Assembly (NCBI GenBank): GCA_947629485.1
Contig: CANRDX010000018.1
Span: forward strand, 1-32,084
Direction: 5' to 3'
From: an uncultured Clostridia bacterium
GTDB taxonomy: Bacteria; Bacillota; Clostridia; Christensenellales; Borkfalkiaceae
DNA length: 32,084 nucleotides
Position numbers and translations under genes: made by a program. The notes under the pieces are model-generated. The model searched no databases. It was given only the letters and a program-made list of their open reading frames with translations, and was not told the origin of the DNA. Below are positions 31,731 through 32,084 of the stretch, one piece after another. Position 1 is the first letter of the stretch. Each line of letters opens with the position of its first letter.

Positions 31731-31851
31731 GGGGTTCACAAATTTTGTTTTGCTCGGGGGTCTACCGCGTCATTCCGACCCCACGCAGTGGGGGAGTGAA
31801 TCCCCTCATACGAAGTCCGCACATCGCAAAACAAAATTTCGTGAGGGGTTA
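31731..31851. repeat. Repeat module A, copy A4
   Basis: Core of the A1 type with CCCCAC-GCA-GTGGGG, GGGGTT at both edges (31731-31736 and 31845-31850). It is followed directly by another A module with no B between. Confidence 0.85.
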
Positions 31852-31860
31852 GGTTACATG

Positions 31861-31980
31861 TTCACAAATTTTGTTTTGCTTGGAGTCTACCGCGTCATCC
31901 TGAGCGGAGGCGAAGCCGAAGTCGAAGGATCCCCTCAAACGAAGTCCGTACACCGCAAAACAAAATTTCGTGAGGGGTTA
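31861..31980. repeat. Repeat module A, copy A5, with exchanged core
   Basis: Outer arms as in A1-A4, but the core is of a second type: ATCCT and AGGAT ends with an inner GGC-GAA-GCC hairpin, related to the solitary copy at 3852-3883. The right half after the core (CCCCT...ACGAAGTCCG) is the same as in the other copies. Confidence 0.85.
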
Positions 31981-32084
31981 GCCTTCATCATCTCTCAACC
32001 CCGTCGTCCGCTGTGCTTTTCTGTCCTCAAAGACAGTAAGCGTGCGGTGGCGTAGCAAATGGGGGCGTGCAGCGCAGGGGAACC
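31981..32084. repeat. Repeat module B, copy B4, cut by the window edge
   Basis: Identical to B3 over 104 bases except for one C/T difference (32007 against 31630). The near identity suggests recent duplication or gene conversion of a B unit. Confidence 0.85.

Noticed and set aside
31424-32055. Two open frames (84 and 121 codons) running through the repeat array, both ending SVLKDSKRAVA
   Set aside because: The shared peptide simply reflects the repeated DNA. There are no ribosome binding sites, open frames also exist on the opposite strand, and the A/B modules are better explained as structured repeats.
31308-32084. CRISPR array
   Set aside because: Units are about 120 bases with internal hairpins and are not short identical repeats with unique spacers. 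No cas gene is present.

Overview
The window is about 32 kb of GC-rich, densely coded bacterial chromosome. It suggests an anaerobic Bacillota (Firmicutes), most likely a Clostridia-type gut or animal-associated lineage. This rests on pyruvate:ferredoxin oxidoreductase as the visible pyruvate enzyme, group II ECF transporter genes next to truA, a YitT/DUF2179 protein, strong AGGAGG ribosome binding sites, TTGACA-N17-TATAAT promoters and lipoprotein signal peptides. That is inference from gene content; there is no rRNA or tRNA gene in the window to anchor it.

Layout. 1-3760: the cut-off start of a small regulator; a broken lipoprotein gene with an intact promoter and operator-like palindrome; a divergent HxlR regulator/cupin pair; a zinc-type macrodomain ADP-ribosyl hydrolase overlapping a class M sirtuin (SirTM); and a ferritin. 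These read as a redox/ADP-ribosylation stress island. 3898-5565: a large lipoprotein with an internally duplicated domain. 5786-10195: a tightly coupled five-gene operon (MutT-type Nudix, TcdA, an NPP-like phosphohydrolase, a TtcA-like tRNA thiolase, RarA). 10244-15075: a HAD hydrolase and nifJ on the minus strand. 15420-19676: ecfA1-ecfA2-ecfT-truA and a membrane protein with a Gly-Pro repeat tail. 19726-23219: transketolase and a phosphohexomutase on the minus strand. 23424-26626: proS and asnS, separated by 400 bases of repeats. 26680-30271: a two-gene heterodimeric ABC exporter. 30374-31297: a YitT-family protein. 31298-32084: a gene-free array of modular repeats.

The strongest unexplained signals are non-coding. 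Two alternating repeat modules (called A and B here) occur at 24861-25109 and 31308-32084, and a related hairpin core occurs alone at 3852-3883. Copies share outer sequences but exchange their inner hairpins, and several stems change on both strands while staying paired, which suggests selection on structure. The second point of interest is the macrodomain-SirTM pair, which here lacks the GcvH-L and lipoate ligase partners known for this system and sits beside a redox-type regulator and ferritin. Most other genes are recognisable housekeeping functions.
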